A DNA stretch of 64,000 nucleotides from Monomorium pharaonis (GCF_013373865.1 NC_050471.1:4172501-4236500); one strand, 5' to 3'. Numbered from the stretch's first letter, positions 42,626-57,600 are shown. The notes: generated by a model from the sequence alone, not told the origin. A program made the numbers and translations.

Positions 42626-45600
42626 TAGGGGAAGTCCCCCGCCCAGCCTAGGTGAAAGCCTTGCACCGACTCTTGCGCGAGGACGCGGGTTTACAACTAT
42701 GGAAGAGTCTCGGAACACGGAACACCGTCGTGTCGAGTTTCGCTTTGCCTTTACACGCGCCGTTCTCTCTTCAGATCCTGCTGCTGTCGCTGAAAAGGAA
42801 CATGGACATTTGTTTGCTTATTTGTTTGTTGAGAAGCGGAGCGACCCTTCGGCAAAAAAAAAGTGTCGAGATTATAAAGACGCGATTATATAACGTGAAT
42901 AATAACGTTGCGAGATCGACGCTGATATGATTAATAATATGATTATTTCTTCGCGTGAATTTTCAAGGAACACCACTCGGACGACGCTCATTTGTCTTCG
43001 ATATTTCGAAATCGGCAGAAGCGACGAAGCTGAATTTTTCGGGCGCCTCTTTTTGCAACGACGGACGCTTTGCGAAACGCAATCGATCGCAGCTCGCTCA
43101 TACCGGGTGTCCGGAATACGACGAACCTCTTATTCCTATGAGTGACTTCGCTATTGACATTAACGTATTGAGAACTCGTGTTCGATCGTTCCAATCCTCT
43201 CGTTCCCAATCCGCCGCGGATGGAGATGTGTTTTGAGGAGGCTCCTTATTCGCGTCGGTCCCTCTCCGTGATTATTATTTAGTTTTCGAAACGATTGAAG
43301 GATTTTCGCTCGGATCCGATACGGTTTACCGCGAGACTTCGCACACGCATTTCGTCTACGACGCGTACACTCGACTCGCGGATTTTACTTGGAGTTTCCG
43401 GAGTGTTCCTTCAGGGATCGCGCCTGTTATATCAAAATCGCTGGTTCGTGGAGCGCGCGCGCGCGCAGCACCGCGAAGGATTCAGGTCAAACCGTTTTCA
43501 CCGTTGACGGTGATTAACCGTCTTAAGGATAATTAGAGGGAAGAGACGGAAGTATTACGGCGAGAAATATCGAGCGACGACGGCGGCGGGTCTCTCTCTC
43601 TCTCTCTCTCTCTTTCTCCCTTTCTCTCTCCCCCGCCATATTTGTCGAGGAGAGGAGAATTCGCGAATCCGAGAAAGGCGGCGGGATGCAAGGCAGACGG
43701 CGGCGACGATTCCGTTAGCCGTCTGCCGGTGGAATCGACCGAGCCGGTGGCCGCGGGCGCGCGCGGCTCCGGAGCACAAAGGCGATTGTCGAGGGCGAAT
43801 TTTAAAACTATCCTCCCGTGATTTGGCGGGAGACGGCGAGGGACACGCGACGAGGAGGAGCCCTGCCGGCTAATTCCCCCCGCTGAGCCAACGATGGGCC
43901 CCAACGACGAGAGTCGTTGCTCGCCGCCGCGCCGGTCGTCTCTCCGGCGGGTTCGAAGCGCCTCTCCGCGTCTCTCCCTCGTCTCCCTCTTTTCTCTTTG
44001 CTGCATCCTTCCCTCGATCCCCGCGGCTTAAAAATAGAACGAAGTGCGAGGATATTGTGACCGATTAGAAAGAGCGAACGGGGTATGTACAAAAGGTGTC
44101 CCTCGCCTTTTTCGATCTGCAGATTTCTCGATGATTTAGTGTATAAGTAATATAGACCCTACGTTTGTCTCCTAAACGTTTCAAAATGGCCCGCGAGATC
44201 TGCCGTTAAATATGTACTTTGTCATCTTTTGGGGTGACTGATTAAAAAAATCGAGCTTTCCGTCGAATGAGTTCGCGGTGTTCACCACAAGTCCTTACGA
44301 AACGCTCTGTAGGCTGCAGATAGAACTAGCTTCGACTCTGCTCTCGACGTAAATTGCTCGTTGCGAGATTTTAATGATTTTACGATAGTAATTTCATAAA
44401 CGGCTTGAAAACGAGTCCGCTGGCGGTTATAAATAAATATGCATTACGTATACGTTGTCGCATACGTCGTGTATGCATACGTTTTAAGCGAAGTTGCCAA
44501 GTTATGTCAATTTCGATAAATATTAATCGCCGCTTGGGACGTTGAGCGCAAATATCGAAATGTTACATTGTCCGAACGAAACAACGAAATTTAGAAGAGA
44601 TCAGAACAGCTATGTCACGTTTAACACGCACGATTCGTTTACTACTTCTTTCACGAAATTAACGAAAAAAATATTAAACCTCTCTTTAATCTCAAAAACA
44701 CGCGTAATACTGGCTTTTCGGAGAATGAAGATAGAGCCAACCGCGATGTCATAATCATCATCAACCTTACGAAATTTCTGACGGAACGGAAATCAGAAAG
44801 AGATTTAAAAAAAGCCACGTGAAGTACGGTAGCGAACGAGCGCTAAATATTACAACATCAACGATCTGCTTTCTCTCGGCCGAGGAGATCATCCGCTACT
44901 TAACTTCACCCCGTTTACTCCGGACTTGACTAGTTTGAGAAGTTTACCTCTCCTAGCAACCGGTTTGTTTGTATCGTCAAGCATCGGCATAATCGTTACG
45001 CTTCGCTGTACCTAATAATCGCGCCATTACGCTTCGGAACGTCGTTCGCGTTACGTTACGCTCGCAACGTCGTCGCGCCTTTCCGAAAACTCTAAATGCA
45101 CCTCTACGCAAGGCTATTTCGAAGGTAACCTGAGGAAAAAGAGAGGGAGGAAGGTTCATTGATTTTTGCAACATCTATGCCTCGTGTCACGGCAACTAAT
45201 CCCCAAGAGAAAAAAAATTGCGTACGCGAGATAAGCAAACTCATCGGCTATGCCCTCGCGTTTAATTTCCTCTTCGTGAATCTTTCTCTCTCTCCCTCCC
45301 TCGCTTTTTCTCGCAGGAGAACAGTTGAGTTACGTTGTAAAGCCTTGCGCGTCGACCGACGTGATAAAAAAAGGAGGAGAAAAAAAAAGGGTTTACGCGC
45401 GTGAGCCGATAAGTTTACTACACGCGCGATAAAAGAGGCGCCTCTCGCTCGCGGAGGATCTCGCCGATTAAATCTCAACGAGCGGTCGGTCGTGCGCGCG
45501 AATCGGCATATGGACGATGCAACGCAATGCGCATCGCAGGTAACGCCCAACGCATTTACAACGTTACCGCGCGCCTTGTTCGATCTCACGGCACGTCCCA

Positions 45601-48600
45601 CACGGCCGATACACGGGGTGACCTGCCGCACGCGCGGTGGTACCGCTCGCTCGCGATGGAGGTTCGAGCGCGAAACGCGCGACGCGCTGAAACCGAGGCG
45701 GAACGCGAGCTTCCGCCGGTTGTAATTTTTTTTTTCCGCGCAAGAGCATAGAGCTCGCGGTTTCGAGGACTCGTCCGGTAGGAGAAAGGCGCCGCGGCCG
45801 TAGCCACGGGACACCCTGTATAAACACGGAGAGAACGTCAAGCTAGCTGCAGGAATCTACCGTGGCAGAGCCAGCCAGGCAGGCAGGCAAGGCAGGCTCT
45901 CTCGTCGGCTAAGGCGATTACAACGCGAGGATCCGTGAATCTACTTTCGAGCGAGCAAGCGAGCGAGCAAGCCGCTCGCTCGTTCGCGAGAATTCTACCT
46001 CGTTACGCACACGCACGTAACGTTCGTGCGGCTTTAACGGCGACGGGCGTAAGGAGGGCAGTAACAGAAATGGGAACCTATAGCAGGCGGGAATGCTCTC
46101 GGGTACCGTAAATACATTGCAGCGTAATAAAAATAGAATGCGGGATACCCCGCATTGACGATATGCCACATTGATATTTTAATCGTGACTGACCCGGCAC
46201 GCGCGCGCACGTGTTTTCTTTTTTTCTTTTCCTCCCTTCCCTCCCCGTCCCTTCTCCCACACATTCGTGCCTTATCATCAGTGTACGATGATACCTGCGA
46301 ATTTTCTGCTCGAGTGATATTGCGGTTTGCCGCACGGCGCATAAATTTCCGTCGCTGGCTTGCGATCATTCTCGTAACGTTTAGCATCAGATCGCGCGAT
46401 TAATAGCTTCGTTTTCTCGTCGGCGATTTCATATAATGCGCTTCAGCAGCGACGCACTCTACGTCGGTATCTCGCGCGAGGAGACGTCCGCGAATATAAC
46501 TCGACGCTTAAAAGATCGTTTGCGAATTCCAAATTTCGCACTAGATTCCCCATCGTATCTGTCGTATGAAACGTATTCCTGAACCACCGGGCGGGATTAC
46601 CATAACAGTCGTCTAGAATGCGAACCTCGCGCGACATGTCGACCATCGGCCGGATCCTCCTGTGGACGCGCGAGAAAAAGGTACAGCCGATGGGATACTG
46701 GTGGGGTAGGAGTTGAAGAAGGAGAAGGAGGTGGCGGAGGCAAGCCGTCCGAAGGTAAAGAGAAAGAGAGAGAGAGAGTGAGTGAGTGAGAGAGAGACGC
46801 AGCGTGGCGCGCGTGGACGGATGGTTCGAGGGGATATGGGGGTTCCCCGAGTCGAGTCGAACGCGCGAGCCCACGCGGGCGGCCTTGCACGTCGCCTTGC
46901 TTGTATTGATCAGCGGGCTTGACAGCCCCGTAGCGTTACGGCGGGCGCCTTTGGTACTCGCTCCCTCTCTTTCTCTCTCTCTCTCCCTCTCTCTCTCTAT
47001 CTCTCTATCTATCTATCTATCTATCTCTCTCTCTCTCTCGACATCGAAGCGGTCGGTGCGCGAATATTTTGTCTCGCCGCCGCACGATGGTGGTACACAC
47101 GCACACGCGCGCGCGCGCGAAGGAAAGAGCGAGAGAGAGAGAGAGAGAGAGATCACACAAGCGCCGCACCGGTGTGCGATAGGCGCCACTACGCGCGCGG
47201 CGTCCCTACCTTCCGACGGTGTGCGATGTGCCGCGCTCGTCCTCTCCGCGGAAGGCGCGGAGCGTATCGACCGATCGTTACGCCTCCACGAGACTCTGGC
47301 CGCCGCGTACCACGCACTCTCGAGAAAGAGATGACGCTTCTCTCCTGCCGCAACAACGGAATAGTCGCGTAGCACAGAATACTCTCTCGAGTCGCCGAGA
47401 ATTCTCCTCGGCGGGAATCGTGAAAATTCTACGCCGAACCTCGTGTCATCGCACTAAATTCAATGACGCCGAGAATTTCATCGCTCTCATCTCTCTTTCT
47501 CTCTCTCTGTCTCTCTCTTTCGTAACAAAGAAACGCGAGAATATAATGACAACGCTGAGAAAAGATAACATCTCGCGCCAACGAATCTTGACCCAGTCAC
47601 TGACTAGGCGCCACCGCATTCGCGGCGCGAAGGCGATGCCCCCGATCTTTGGGTGAAATTTCTATCGATCGGTTTGTCGCGTTTCAACGAAACTTGCCAT
47701 CCGCCGCTACGGTGAAAATATATATGACCGGGTCAATGCAGAGAGCGCTGACATCTCTCTCTCCGGTTTATTGCGCGAAAAATCGATATGTACACGCTTA
47801 TCCGGTTGTGCCCTTCTAAAAAAAGTAATCCTTTTAAAACTGGCTACAAAACTTTCAAAATTAAAATTCCATTGATCGACCGCAAGCATATCGTTAATAA
47901 GGTCTAGTTTGAAAAAAGTCAAATAGCGTATGAGTATTATAAAGAATTAAAAAGAACGTTGCATCTTGAAGTTTATTTCATAAAGAAAATTATGTTATCT
48001 CGCGCGAGAGAACGTTGTTTCCGGTGCATCCAGGGCGAATTTTACTTTATCCTAATCTACGGACACTCCTTGTCGCGGTCCTTTCGATCCTTTCGCAATC
48101 CTTTCAACCTGACTCCCCGTTGATCGCGAGATCCCCGAAGGTGCCAAGATCTTATTACCTGCCTGCGCGGTGGTTGTACACACATTTGAATCGTTCTGAT
48201 TATGTCAGCTGGTTCTCTGACGTAAGGAGACGCCCGGCGCCGATTGGGCGACGGACGCGCGCCCACTATGCGGTCGTACGCGCGTGCGCCACGCTCCTCC
48301 CCTCCCTCTCTCCCTTCCTCCCCTTCCCCAAAGTGGCCGGAGCCCACGAATGCATCGGCAATGGCGTCACACGGTATCCTGCCATCATCCTCCGGAATGC
48401 CTTCTGGTTAAACGCGAAGGCGCAGTTTGCGATTTTCACATGCTCCCATGCTGCAGCTACCGTGCCGTTACGTGTACCGGTGCAAATAATTTCGATGAAG
48501 CGAGACGATTCCCGAGAATTTTCACCACTCGGCAATCGTCGTCGCCGATCGCGTGCACGATTTGAAGGATTTTCATGAAAAATTCACAAGGAATTTTCGA

Positions 48601-51600
48601 CGTGCTTTCGTCCGCTCTCACGGATATTTGTAATATGAGAAACGTTTGAGGAATGCGTATGCCAAATACATATTAAACTCACTCTGAGTATACGTGTATT
48701 TTTTAACTTACAATTTATTTCAATTTTAAGTGAAAAACACAAATGAACGGAATAAATAGGAATATTTTCTGAAGTCTGACGCAAATCAACCAGACCCGAA
48801 GGTTTTTAATGATAAATGAACGAAATAAATAGAATCCTTTCTCGAAGTCTGACGTAAACGACAGATCGCTTCAAGTGGGTTTGTTGTTTATACGCGCGCG
48901 TCGCTCGCGCTCCGTTGTCAATCAGAGTTCACGAGGGTGAGAACGCGCGCGCGCATCTCGGAACCGAGACGGCGCGAAGTGCGCCGCGCACGCGTTCGTT
49001 CGGCACAATCGACTCCCGTGACGCGCGCGTCGATGACTCGCCGTTGACCGCGCGCGTGATACGACGACGGGACACCCCCGCGCGCGCGCGCGCTTCCCTA
49101 ATCGCGAGGAGGGACGGCGGCGCGGAGCGACGCGGCCGGGAAGCGCGCGCGGGATCAGGTGCAATGAAGATACCAAATCCGGGGTGAATGGACTCTCTCG
49201 TTAACGGAGATAGGACATTTTCCGTCAATGCAACGAGCGCGCGCGAAATCTTGACGGCTTTGACGTTGACCTTACGCGACGCGGTCGATGTCGCACGCGC
49301 GCACGCGTTGTTCCCGGCTCTTGAAAAAATCTCGATGTCCGCCGATCAGATCCGTCGAGTTCTCCTGATTCTTTTCTTTTTTTATTTTTAAACGATTAAC
49401 AAAGGAAATGGACAGTTATCCGTTTTGAACGTACGTATTTCAAGACGTAATTGCAAGAATGAAACACCGATATATATGCGCACCTTTTTCGTTGGATTAA
49501 AATTTTAACAAATATATCTTAGATGAAAACGCGAAAAAGAATAAACTCGTAGTCTCGGAGATACAAAGCAAGGTCGAAGAGAAAGTTGTTTTGCGTGGTC
49601 GTGTGACGCTCGGCGAGGCAGAAATTTCTAAATTCCGAGTGGCCTGTCCGATATTAGGAAATATGTGCGCGCGGATCAAGTATAAGAATCTCGAACGTCG
49701 GGTAACGAGAAGAAACGATCCGTCGTCAATATGCAATTAACTTTATCTCTAACGTTGTAATCTTGTAAGAGATATAGTTCGCAAAGATTCATGTTTTTCT
49801 TGCAGTTGTTGCCACGGCGCGTCGACGAAGGTCGAAAAGCAACGATTTTAGCGAGTAAGGCCTTTGGTTGCACTAAAATTATTTTGACCTTAAATGAGAC
49901 GTAAATAAATTTCTATATTGATTTTATTTAAAAGGAAAAATAAAGATAAGCATATGTTTATGTCTTGCTTGAAATCAAAACAATGTTGACGCAACCGGGG
50001 TCCATGTGTCTCGGCGGAAGATGTTGAGGAATATATCCGGATTCGGTTCCGAATTTACGAGCCGATGGGCCGGAAGTAATGCCGCGCCTTCGGTCGAAAT
50101 GCAATTAATCAATCGAGCAATTAGCGAGCCGGTTGCGCATGCCTGTTTGTTGAAAACCGTTTCACGGTACGATTGTACGCGCGATAATATGCATTTGAAT
50201 AAATTAGCGGCTTGTCACGTCGCGTGACAAATAGAAACACTGTGCCGTAAGGTCAAGGACCGACCCGATGTCGCTTTCTCGCCGTACTCGCGGCTGTACG
50301 CGTGTGTTTCGCGTCTATTTTATTGGCTAATCCATGTTTTGCTGCGCTCTCAAAGGATAATTTATTACCTCGCGATTTAACGTCTCCGTTACGCGAAGAC
50401 GTTATGCCGACCTGCCGTTCATGGTCAATGTTATCTTTTGTTGTTCGGGAAACAAGCGCAGATTTTTTTTTTTTAACGTTCGCGTTTTCGTTGTTCACAG
50501 ATCTGATCGACTGCTGCGGGAGATCTAGATACATCATTATCGCGAATTAAACAGCAACGGTGAGCTAACGGAACGCGGATGATTTTTAACAGCCGTTAGA
50601 TCCCGAGCGATCCCGTTCGATATCACTCTTTTTTTTTCTCGTATTATTACTAGACTGTACAGTTGTATCCGTGCGTTCAAGATTGCCGTAAAGAAAAAAA
50701 AAAACTGATTTACTTAATTTAATTTATCAAACAGGGTAATTAACGACGAAAAGCGAGAGACGCGAGTTAAATCGTCGGAATCCCAAAGTCGACTTATGCG
50801 CGATTACGCCTGCGAGGCAGGCAATTTCCAAATGAAAAATGCCCTACTTCCGATATATCGGAGAAAAGAAGTATGTGTGCCACTAGGGTTTTTTAAAACA
50901 CTGTCGCAGCGTTATCGCGCGCATAGCAGGGAGAACTTCTCGCACGCGCGCGCTCTAATTTGCGATGAAAATCATGACCCTCGCAAATCCCCTAACGGCC
51001 CCGAGATACATCCCGCTTCAAGCCTCCCTCTTCCTCTTCCCCCGCACTAATCCTGGTTATTCAACTATACCTGATCACTAATCGTCACTCTGTTATTCTA
51101 CAGACATCCCTCTGCGGAATTAAATGGAGGAAACTCGTGTGGGGCGAGGTGGCCGGTGGCTTCGGCGGCACGCCCCTCGAAGACCCGGTGCTGTCGAGTT
51201 TCTCGCGATGTTTAGCTGGTGACATTCTGTGCGTGTGGCGACGAGTGGCCGCGACTCCGGCCACCTCCGGCCCGGCGACGGCCACCGCCGCCGCTACCTC
51301 AGCGCCCATCTACGACCTGGGCATCGCGCCCTCGCCCGCGCCACCGCCGCTCTCCCTCACCGCCGCCAAGGAGCTCTGGATCTTCTGGTACGGCGAGGAA
51401 CCCGATCTCTCCGGCCTGGTATCGCCGGAGCTCATCGCTTGCGGTGAGTATGTGCGCTCTATCGCGTGTGCGCCCGGAAACGGCGTCCCGGAAGCCGCGA
51501 GCCAGGATAATATAAGACTCTCTAGATTGCACGCGGACGGACGGGCTGGGAAAAACGTAAAGGATAATTTACGTTCGAGACTCGTTACGTGATTAGAAGT

Positions 51601-54600
51601 TGTAACTTTTTTTTTCCTGAAAAGTGGCGAATCAAGGAATAAAATTGACAAGGATGATCGAGGAAAAAAATAGTGTCCGCGCGTGGACGATCCGTGTTTG
51701 TTTGACTCTCTGGAGCAGGCATACTCGATATCGTTAACGTTCGTAATACGCGTATATTGAATATACCACCGGGCTGAAAGTAGCAATTACGCGATTGTGT
51801 ATTTATACGCGGTTGTGTGTAGTGTTTTACCTAACGTCAGCAAGGAGACCGTGACTAAGCTAACTTTTATTACGTACTTTCCAAGAGGAAGTTTCGACAC
51901 GTAAGAGACACGAAGGGAACACGTTGCGTTAACGGATTTGCAGATGCGCCTGACGGGCACAAAATCTTCTTGGGGCTGTACACAATATCTATAGACAGTA
52001 CACATACACGTTGTCCTATCGATATCATTGCTGACGAGAGAGGTAAAGTTAGCAGGGGAAGGGAGAAAAAGGGAATACGATTAAAAGTGAAACTCGCTTC
52101 AGTCTTTAGATCCTCGCGATAAGCCAGCGACTTGTATAAGCGCGTGAATCACACATAAAATTATCATTCGACTGCCTGCCTCCTTCCTTCGGGCTATCAA
52201 GTGACTCTGCCTGTTTTGCGCGTACAGCAACGCGCGAGCTGCTGCTATAGTCTCAAACAGAATTTTTATTCGACATTTCTCTGCGAAACATTTTCCGCGT
52301 TTCGCGTTTCTATACGTTCTAAGGTCTCGTCGCGTGTAGAGACGATAGGTCGGCATGAAAACACTGACAAGAGCCAAGTCGGTCTCGTTTGAACTGAGTC
52401 GTTTACCTGCGGCGTAATCTAAAGCCAAGGGACACGCGACAAAGCTTTAAAAAGCAGCAAGTGAATCGATTATAGAATCACAGTTCTCAAGATTGGATCA
52501 GGTCAAGGAATACGTTCAATGTGGCGATGTAAAGCTTTCGTTTTTCTTCTTGTGATAAATACATACATCGTGCAACGTTCGAAGGATCTTTCAAGTTATC
52601 TTTTCTTGCACTTCACAATAATTTAAATAAATTTATTGAATAAAATTTTTTAATGTCAATATTCACACATAATATTAATATAAATTGAATTAGTAAAAAA
52701 CAAGTTAAAAAACTCAGGCCAAGGGGAAAAAATTGATTAATCGCAGTTGAATCGAGGGCAGATTAGGTCGTGAAAAACTCTCAGTTGTCGCACTTGGTTT
52801 GTCCTTAAATTTTATTTTTTAACGCTTAAGTTTTGCTACTTAAAACAGGGACAACGATTGTTATCCCGTGCCTCTGAAAAGGTGTGCATTAACGTCGTCG
52901 TCATCGTCATCGTTGTCGTGCAACGGACAGCGTTCGAGCCGCGCCGGACCGAGGCCCGGCCGGCGGCGTTTCTCGACCGGCGGGGTCGCTGAACCATGCA
53001 CTTGTCTGCAACTCGTTGCAGCGCGCAACGTATAGATCTGCCGTGTTGTGCATCGCGCCGCGCCGCGCCGCTCTGCTCTGCTCTGCTCTGCTTCGTTGGA
53101 GAGTGCACCAATTGCGAAACTGCGACCGGCCGACCCGACCGCACGGTGAACCGTTAAGACTGAAAACGACGACAGCAGCGCAGTCGGCCGGGACGATGAC
53201 AGTCGGGACAGTTTAGCGCTATCGGTTTAAAAAAAAAAGAAAGAGACGGCTGATCGCGTTCGGAGAATTGAGATAAGGTGCGCCCCCGCGCGCTCCCTTG
53301 TCGGATATCGATCTACTTTCTCTCCTTTGTTGGAGAACCTTTCGGAATTATTAATTTAATCGCGTCTGGCGTGGGATTGATAAATGCAGCGTTTTTTTTA
53401 TTTTTTTTTATTTTTTTTTTATTCCGTCGGATGCGCGCAATAATTCATATTGAAATAATAGTAATAAAGCCGCAAAGAACAGTTCAGATAAAAGCGCGCT
53501 TCACTTTTAAAAAAAATAATGCATTTTATCGTTTTACGTACGATTATCGCAATGGAAATTTCTCGATGAGCGTTCGGATTTTGGGAGACGCAGGGCGCAG
53601 CGAGACCACCGCGGCTAGTGGTCCACGAGAGATGCAACTCCCTCGGGCTCCGGTCATATCGATCGACAGAACACGTGTTCTCCCACCCAGTGATTCTCAA
53701 CGTTAGTCCGCAACTGCGTATTACTACGAGAGACCAAGTCATATTTAACTTTGAGATTTCTCGACTTTTACGTTAAATAATTACGTTCCGGCGTCAAATT
53801 AAATTTTCTGTGTGCAGTTGCAAGAGTGTCGAAGGGGGAGCCGTGCGACACATCTTTCGGGTCTTTCGGTCCACGAGTCGTCCGCGAAATGGAACGAGAC
53901 GTGCGCATTATTGCACTCGCGCGCGCGAATGGACTTCTACGCACTTCCTCGCATTTACGCGAAGCGTAGTACTTGTTCGCGTGAGAACAAAATCAGGGGA
54001 AAGCTGGCCCGAGCGCGCTGGCGCGTTGACTCGAGGATTCTAGAACTTTTCTGTTTTCTCGGTCAACCTTTCCTCTACCTTCCGCGAAATGCTCACCGTC
54101 GCTCGACGTGACGTCGTTGCGTCGTGATTTTACACGCGAATCGTATTACTTTCACGCTAAATTCCGACCGCCGTTTGGACGCGCGCGTCCGTAAATAAGA
54201 GCGGACTTCGCCTACCTCGTCGTCATATAGCGCGCGACGATGATCGTTAAATGTACGCTACCATGCGAAAATCACGTTTTTGTTGTATATCATGTTGTGC
54301 GCCAAAGTAGACGTGTCGCGCTTCTTCTCGCTTAATTGGCAACAACAGCAGTAGCAGTAGCATGTAACCGTTATTTCCGCGTATTTTTAGAAATCGATCG
54401 TCCATACGAGGCGCGCATTAGAGTATTCTAGTTCCTTCACGTCGGTTCATTCTATAGAATACAAGGGGAGATCGTTATAACTACGTTAACGCGATGCGTC
54501 GCGACGGCGTTCACAATTTTATTACTTACTGTCATTTGCAGAAAGCGAGCAGGGTTCTTGGGAAAGCGGATTGTCGTACGAATGCCGGTCACTTCTTTTC

Positions 54601-57600
54601 AAGGCTCTGCATAACTTGATTGAACGGTGTTTGCTATCCCGTGACTTCGTTCGCTTAGGAAAGTGGTTTGTGCAACCTTACAATGGCTACGAGAAACACC
54701 GTTGCAGCAGGTAAACACTTGTTTATTAATAACGAATTATTTTGCATTCTGCGTTTTATAAAACGTGTTTTTCGAGAGTAATAATGTTTTATTTGATTTT
54801 AAAATTACATATACAGTAAAAACATTCAGTATTGTGTTATATCTTAGAACATAAAACTAGATATATTTAAGATGTACAATAGTGTATTCCAGGATCTACA
54901 TCTAAATATTTCATCAAATGAAATAAACGTTCGGAATAAACTCAGAACTATATTGGCTAATTTGATATTTGTAAATATTTGATATGAAGAATTAAGCATG
55001 ACACACAAGTATATGAATAGGATTTATACGTCTTAAATGTATCAAAATTAATGTGATAAGAAGTATAACGAGTTAAATGTACAAAGTACATAGTATAAAG
55101 TATTTTTGTGATACAAGATACAGTATGAGTTTGATCAAATCTATAAATCTTTAAATAATTCTTTGATTTATATTTGCAGCAGCCATCTGTCGTTCTCATT
55201 TGCATTCTTCGTTCACGGAGAAAGTACTGTGTGCGCAAGTGTGGACGTCAGGCAGCATCCTGCGGTGCGACATCTTACAAAAACATGTCTACAACGTACT
55301 CAGACCTCCCAATCCGGCGTTAAAGGTAAGTATCGCTTACTATGCAGAAGGAAGGTCTGTAATTACAGTTGGCACAATAAAATATTGATACTTATGTACA
55401 TATTTCCTCGTTTTGTTTCACAGTGATCCTAGCTCCTTATGGACTAGCGGGCACATTAACGGGTCAGGTGAGCCGTATGGACAGTCAACTTCTTGAAGAA
55501 TGGAAACACTTTTATCCAATCAGTACCGGTAGTAATCCTGAGACTGGGCTTCCACCCCTCGTGGAGGTCCTCGTCGGTGGCGTGCGCATGCGTTATCCTT
55601 CTTGTTACGTCTTGGTTACGGATATGGATGATACGCCACCCGAAACTCCTCTCTCGCCGCCGAGTAGCCCCGTTACTTGCGAGCGGCCCCTCTTGATGCA
55701 ACAGGAACTGAGTGCAGCTACCGAATTGCCGGAACGCGTGTGGGCGGAATGTACTTTAAGTTCACCAGTGTCTGCTTCCAAGACAGAATCTTCCACGGAA
55801 CCTGGAACCTGGACATTCGTGGAACCGACGCAAAAGTCTTCCTGTACCTGTTCATGTTCGAAGTAAGAATAGTGAAAGTTTATGCTTCCTTTCATTTTGA
55901 CTTTATTGCATTGTGTAAGACACTGTGTCTTTAGATTCCTGTTTCTTAGATTTTGATTATATATAAAAAATTAATTGTTTACTACGTAAATTTTTATAAG
56001 TTTATCATTAAATTGGTTTAACTAGTTGATGTGGATAGCAAGGCAAAATTAATTACGACCCTTTACGATACATTGAACAGTGTAGTAAACATTTAATTTT
56101 GTTATATATTGCGTCAGTTGAATAATTTTAGTAATATTTACCGTTATATTGGTTTCTGTTTGCATGTAATAGCACAGAATATAGAATCGTAGACTATCTA
56201 AATTATTATAGATAAGTAGTTTGTGTGATGGCTGTTGTAATGTGTGCATGGAAATTTAGTCTTTGAACAGATGACTCAAATGCAATTATTTTTAATGGTC
56301 AACTTGTTAATCTAGTTATTATAAAATTACATTTAAAATCAGTTAAATTCTTATCTAAGGCCTTAAATTCTTATCTAATCTTAGGCCTTAAATGCAGACA
56401 TAAATAATAATTTTATTAACTATTGCAATTATGGCCAGATTATGATATTGTTATGCATTGCATTTGAGCTTTTATAAAAATATTTAAGATCGATTATTGA
56501 TGAGATATAGTATGAATTGAACCAAGAGCTGAAGAGATATGAAGTATTATATTAAAATGGAAAAATCAACTGCAATATATCTACAATATATCTACAATCG
56601 CTATACGTATATTTTCTTACATATTTAAATCAATGAAGACTAGCTTAAAAAGACATATTGTAAATATAATCTTAGCTGATTCTTCCTTGATATTTAAATA
56701 CGATTGTTTAACTTTTATGATTGCAAAATTATGAGGCAAGATACATGGGTATGCAAATATTTTTTTAGCTATTAATTAAAAAAGAAAATAAAGCTCAAAA
56801 TGACCATAATATACCAATAATTTAAATGTAATGGAATATTTAAAACTTAGTCAAGAAGTAATACAATATTAATAACAATGAATGTATTAAAATGTAAGAA
56901 TTAATACGATTATTTTTAAATAATTTAAACGGTTTTCCAGAATTGCTAATTTGCAACATTTAGCTTTTTATTAACATTTGAATCACTTTTAAAATAAATA
57001 ATTAGATATTTATTCTCAGAACAATACAATGTAACAAATATGTATTATTGTATACATGTATTTTATTGTTACAAATATTATATTCATTTTAAGCTAGTCC
57101 TTTATATATCAAGTTTTTCGCGAAATTAATATATGAGTTGTTGCTTCAGGATTCTATAAGGTAAAATGATAGGCGATTGCGTTCACAAGGAAACGAGATG
57201 TTAAATGCATCGGTTGCAGGTATACGACCCCCGGGGGTTGGAAGAGCCTGGCCTCCTCTCAGGTTCAGAGGGAGAGGGTAGATAAAGGTGGACGGAGGGT
57301 CGTACCGTTTCACCGACGGTCTACCACTCAGTGGGATGCTTGTCCCTCTGTCCCTGCTAATGCCCCCAGGTGGGTAATTTCTAGGCCCCCAGATACGAAG
57401 AGAGAAAGAGATCATCTTCATCATTTCTCTTAATCAGTCACCGCAATAACGCCAGTTTTACGTATGTGATCATGATGATCCCCCATAATTTCACACGCAG
57501 ATTCATCGCTTTCAGCAGCTCCATCATGTAATATACTCAAATAACTTGAAATGCACAATATAACGTATTAATCAGATTTTATGTTAACTGTACAAAAGTG

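Larger units (their letters stand above)
36600..51103 (+). other. MED13 intron 1, 14.5 kb
   Basis: From a GTGAGT donor to a TTCTACAG acceptor. The first 2 kb and many later stretches are CpG-rich. It carries CT/GA, CTAC and TCTA microsatellites, an alternating purine-pyrimidine tract at 37177-37248 and a short duplication at 48741-48857. No open frame looks protein-like and no RNA gene was recognised. Confidence 0.85.

Noticed and set aside
48015..48578. 187-codon plus-strand open frame in MED13 intron 1
   Set aside because: Mixed composition but no recognisable motif, no splice context and CpG-rich sequence where long chance frames are common.
57146..57424. Minus-strand open frame of 92 codons
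   Set aside because: Antisense shadow of MED13 exon 6.
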